Shown in pieces: positions 46,543-49,258 of a stretch of DNA of 49,258 bases (the stretch's first letter is position 1; the number at the start of each line of letters is the position of its first letter). The DNA comes from a virus. The DNA is taken from the IMG/VR virus record IMGVR_UViG_3300046328_000241, positions 1 to 49,258 of that record; one strand, given 5' to 3'. The notes under the pieces were generated by a model. That model was not told the DNA's origin. It made no database searches and saw only the letters and a list, made by a program, of their open reading frames with translations. The translations under genes were made by a program, and so were the position numbers.

Positions 46543-48780
46543 ATGTTATTTGGATTTAGAGGACATTGGAATGGGGTTATAGATACCACCGCAAATGGTG
46601 AGGTGAGTGTTGGATTGATACAAATGAGAGTTTCAATAGCATCACCTGATATATTTAGTGGTGTGGTTGATATTGTTCCATTTTATTATGAAGCAGATGT
46701 TAATAGTGGTGGAACACCATTGAATATTTCATTAAATGGTACATTTGTATCAGCAGCAACCACAACAAATAGAAGTGGATTTATTAGAGAAGGAACATAT
46801 TCTTTACCAACTGATGGATATGGTGCAGCAACTCTTAGTGGCAGTAGAACGTTCGGATCACAATACGTAGAACCAATTTCACCATTAACTAGAAGAAATA
46901 GATTTAATATATCTAGACCTGATTTGATTGAAGCAATAGATATTACAACATTATCAAATAATGGTGGTAAATCAAATACATCAAATCAACAGAGGAATAT
47001 TAATTTTGACGATTATTCTAGATTTACGAATCTAAAATATATATCATTTAATGAAGGATATATTTCAGGAATGACTGGTAATTTACCAAATAGTTTAGAA
47101 TATTTAAGAATTGGTGAACAACCAGTATTAAGAAATATTCCTAAAATTAATAATGGATTAAAACATTTTATTCTAAATGAAACAGCAATCCCAACATCAG
47201 CAATAACATACACACTATCAGGTGTTTCAACATTAGAAACATTAAATTTTATAAATTTTTCGCCATATCCAAGTGTTAATGCTAATATACAACAATTATC
47301 TAATAATCTTGATTTAATAACTAATACATCGTTAAAAAATTTATATATAATTAATAAATCAAGTGGTGATATTTTTTTACACAATAATCATAATCAATGG
47401 GTTGATTTTTATGTGAGAAATTCAATGTACACCAATATTGGATATATAAATAGTTTATTTACAGGTTCAACCGTTAGAGATTTATTTATTGATGGAAATG
47501 GTTTATCATGGAATAGAAATATCGATAGTGATGATATAAATAATAATATGAGATATTGTTATTTATATAGTACCAATATTAGTGGTAATTGTATTATTAC
47601 AGATAATAAACCCAATCTAATCGATTTTAGATTAGGTAATAATACATTAAGAAGTGGTGTACAACTAAATTCACATCCAATAGTAAATATTAGTGGTTTA
47701 ACTGCTTGTGAAACGATTGATTTGAGTGGATGTAATGTTGAAGAATTAGAGCTACCTGTTAATACTGTTTGTACTTCTTTAATTTTGCTTGATAATAGGT
47801 TAGATATCGGTATTAATCCAAATTTAGTGGCTAAGATTAATGCGATGACCGCATTGGTTACATTGCAATTATCGAACAGCACCAATTTTTCTGGAGGCGC
47901 AGCAACGGGGCAGAATTCTACAAATGGATTGGGCGCAAACCCCGATTTATCAAGTCTTGTAAATGCAACCACTATTTTTATAGGCTCTTGTAAAATTACA
48001 GGAATATTAACTCTTCCAAATGTTAATAAATTAACTCAATTAACAGTTAGCGAAAATACAGGACTGACAAGTATCGCTAATATTGCACCCCATGTTTCTT
48101 TGCTTTTATTTAGAGCAATAAACTGCCCTGCATTAGTCATTGCAAATCTTGCAACGTTTCCTGTGGCTACAACATTTCAAGCAGGAAAATGCACATTTAC
48201 GTTATCTGATTACTCAACAAGGACTTCTGCAACAGAAATTAACCTTGATTTAAGAGAATGTGTATTTTCTAGTGGAGACTTTATATTTCCTTCTGTTGCT
48301 GGAAGGTTTCAAATACCGAACAATGGAAATCTATTAATAACAGATTCGCCCACATTAACCGCTTTGACGAATTCTGAATTTATAACAGTTCAATCTTTAA
48401 CTAATTCAACAACATTTAATGTGTCTAATTGTGCTATAAATCAAATCATACCTTTTGGTCAAAATTCATTCCTGCCGAGAACAATGTTAGTACAAGGAAA
48501 TGGAATGAATGTTACAAATGTTGACGGCACAATAGATTCAATTTATCAAAATAGTGCAAAATGGGATAGAACAGTTGTTCACATATTAAACATCGCTGGC
48601 ACAAACGCCACACCAAGTGGTTCATATGCTGCACCATCTGGTTATATACAAGCTGATGGCGTTACAAATGGTAATGATGGATCACCAGTAAGTGCCAAAG
48701 AACAAATGTATGTTTTAGTAAATCAAAACGTAGATTTAACAACAACAAAGAAATATAATTGGACGATAACAACAAGTTAA
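46543..48780 (+). CDS. Leucine-rich-repeat surface protein
   Basis: The 745-residue protein has leucine-rich repeats from about residue 150 on, seen as LKYISFNEGYISGMTGNLPN, LEYLRIGE, LETLNFINFS, VRDLFIDGNGLSW, CETIDLSGCNVEELELP and TSLILLDNRL. It resembles BspA-like LRR proteins of bacteria. The N-terminal 130 residues form a beta domain for virion attachment. The 3' part (about 47,700-48,560) differs in codon use (more CTT, GAC, GCG, TCT) from the 5' part. The end GYIQADGVTNGNDGSPVSAK looks like a fibre-tip. A host-binding adhesin is the best guess. LRRs are clear. Confidence 0.75.
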   Translation: MLFGFRGHWNGVIDTTANGEVSVGLIQMRVSIASPDIFSGVVDIVPFYYEADVNSGGTPLNISLNGTFVSAATTTNRSGFIREGTYSLPTDGYGAATLSGSRTFGSQYVEPISPLTRRNRFNISRPDLIEAIDITTLSNNGGKSNTSNQQRNINFDDYSRFTNLKYISFNEGYISGMTGNLPNSLEYLRIGEQPVLRNIPKINNGLKHFILNETAIPTSAITYTLSGVSTLETLNFINFSPYPSVNANIQQLSNNLDLITNTSLKNLYIINKSSGDIFLHNNHNQWVDFYVRNSMYTNIGYINSLFTGSTVRDLFIDGNGLSWNRNIDSDDINNNMRYCYLYSTNISGNCIITDNKPNLIDFRLGNNTLRSGVQLNSHPIVNISGLTACETIDLSGCNVEELELPVNTVCTSLILLDNRLDIGINPNLVAKINAMTALVTLQLSNSTNFSGGAATGQNSTNGLGANPDLSSLVNATTIFIGSCKITGILTLPNVNKLTQLTVSENTGLTSIANIAPHVSLLLFRAINCPALVIANLATFPVATTFQAGKCTFTLSDYSTRTSATEINLDLRECVFSSGDFIFPSVAGRFQIPNNGNLLITDSPTLTALTNSEFITVQSLTNSTTFNVSNCAINQIIPFGQNSFLPRTMLVQGNGMNVTNVDGTIDSIYQNSAKWDRTVVHILNIAGTNATPSGSYAAPSGYIQADGVTNGNDGSPVSAKEQMYVLVNQNVDLTTTKKYNWTITTS

Positions 48781-48781
48781 T

Positions 48782-48955
48782 ATGCAATATGCTTTTTTTC
48801 ATAAGGATAAAATATTAGTAGATGTATATGAATATACTGGTGGAACAATATATACGGCAAATAGTTTATATATCGGCACTATTCAAGAAGCTATTAAAAT
48901 ATTTAAATTACAAAAGATAGATTATTCCTTATTAACGGAATTAAATCTAATCTAA
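48782..48955 (+). CDS. 57-residue hypothetical protein
   Basis: ATG 48782 starts 1 nt after the LRR gene stop and encodes MQYAFFHKDKILVDVYEYTG followed by GTIYTANSLY and a helix IQEAIKIFKLQKID. It is short and mixed alpha/beta. A tail-assembly role is possible only by position. Not recognised. Confidence 0.45.
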   Translation: MQYAFFHKDKILVDVYEYTGGTIYTANSLYIGTIQEAIKIFKLQKIDYSLLTELNLI

Positions 48956-48959
48956 TAAT

Positions 48960-48968
48960 CTATTTATA
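48960..48968 (+). promoter_or_regulatory. CTATTTATA promoter-like element
   Basis: Ends 12 nt before the ATG at 48981, the shortest spacing of the set. Confidence 0.5.
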
Positions 48969-48980
48969 ATAAAGAATTAA

Positions 48981-49258
48981 ATGAAAAAATTTTTCATAAA
49001 AAAAGATTCAACATTTCCATCATTGGAAATACCATTAACTGATATATCTGAAAGATTTGATATAACTGATGATATGTGGGAGAATTGTGCTGTTACATTT
49101 TCAATGTATGATACTGAAAAGAAAGTATATAGAATAGCAAATAAAGAAGGTCAATTAATAGTTAGAGATAGAATACAACAAATTATAAAACCATATAATT
49201 ATTTTGTTGGATATACGTTTGAAACAAAAGATACAAAATATTCTGGAATATATCATGG
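48981..49258 (+). CDS. Tail/baseplate-like protein (3' partial)
   Basis: The frame runs off the right edge. The visible 92 residues start MKKFFIKKDSTFPSLEIPLT and continue through TDDMWENCAVTFSMYDTEKK and VYRIANKEGQLIV. The pattern of an N-terminal FxIKxxDxxPSLE strand with a later VTFSM strand resembles baseplate upper/tail proteins (BppU-type N-terminal domains), where it forms an attachment beta-sandwich. Only the N-terminus is available, so the call is tentative. Confidence 0.5.
   Translation, partial: MKKFFIKKDSTFPSLEIPLTDISERFDITDDMWENCAVTFSMYDTEKKVYRIANKEGQLIVRDRIQQIIKPYNYFVGYTFETKDTKYSGIYH

Noticed and set aside
1-49258. tRNA genes
   Set aside because: I looked for T-loop (GGTTCGAATCC-like) and anticodon-arm patterns in gaps and found none; the few GGTTCG strings are inside fibre genes without acceptor stems. 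A covariance search would be decisive.
1-49258. Alternative genetic code (TAG or TGA reassigned)
   Set aside because: TAG ends genes at 13255, 17659 and 26293, and TGA ends genes at 3549, 16896, 25474 and 42038, all at natural positions next to the next start; no gene needs readthrough.

Overview
The window reads as a stretch of a large, strongly AT-rich tailed-phage genome with a T4-like replication core. Every gene lies on the + strand. Genes are packed with 1-16 nt overlaps or very short gaps, the standard code fits (TAA, TAG and TGA all end genes), and no tRNA or integrase was found. Gene starts sit in A/T-rich leaders (commonly TTAATATGG or AAATATGG) with almost no Shine-Dalgarno sequence. 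Both SSB-like C-terminal tails end DDDLPF, and small cassettes at 15.3-16.2 kb look like Bacteroidota DNA. Together these suggest a Bacteroidota host; that host call is an inference.

Layout. 1-8.1 kb is a sugar-modification operon: a HAD phosphatase/sugar nucleotidyltransferase fusion, a methyltransferase, a GDPD-like enzyme, glycosyltransferases, a hexapeptide acyltransferase, two GDP-L-fucose-synthase-like SDRs, and a DegT/StrS-fold enzyme with His at the PLP-lysine position, as in ColD-type dehydratases. 8.1-9.2 kb holds a seven-repeat delta-60 beta-propeller protein closed by a terminator. 9.3-15.3 kb is a run of small, mostly unrecognised accessory genes plus two more glycosyltransferases. 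15.3-16.2 kb is an anomalous island of tiny ORFs between long hairpins that resemble integron-type cassettes. 16.3-17.85 kb holds an unknown gene and four divergent members, one of them broken, of a small protein family that recurs at 25-28 kb. 17.9-20.7 kb holds putative virion proteins.

20.7-36.3 kb is the replication and nucleotide module: gp32-like ssDNA-binding protein, an unknown protein sharing its SSB-type tail, a UvsX/RecA-like recombinase, a GIY-YIG homing endonuclease, an array of 14 tandem small paralogues, a FEN/RNase H-like exonuclease, a protein with an internal duplication, a DnaB/gp41-like helicase, NrdA, NrdB and a second homing endonuclease followed by an orphan NrdA-like C-terminal tail. 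36.4 kb to the end is a tail-fibre/appendage region: a 1320-residue repetitive fibre, two fibres sharing an N-terminal module, LamG-like proteins, a DUF1353 protein and a leucine-rich-repeat protein with a compositionally foreign 3' half.

Regulation. The 9-mer CTATTTATA occurs eight times between genes, and seven copies lie 12-22 nt before a start codon, mostly of structural genes; it is a good candidate for a phage promoter element. Seven intrinsic-terminator-like hairpins divide the transcription units. The gp32 gene has a 187-nt structured leader.

The best candidate for an undescribed system is the 14-gene paralogue array (25,033-28,028) and its outlying relatives. Each protein has a conserved N-terminal helix (C-x-Y-I-L-E-I-H-Q-L-I-V-D-N-L) and a hypervariable C-terminal part. 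Near-identical 44-nt DNA repeats at the 5' ends of several members could let them shuffle.
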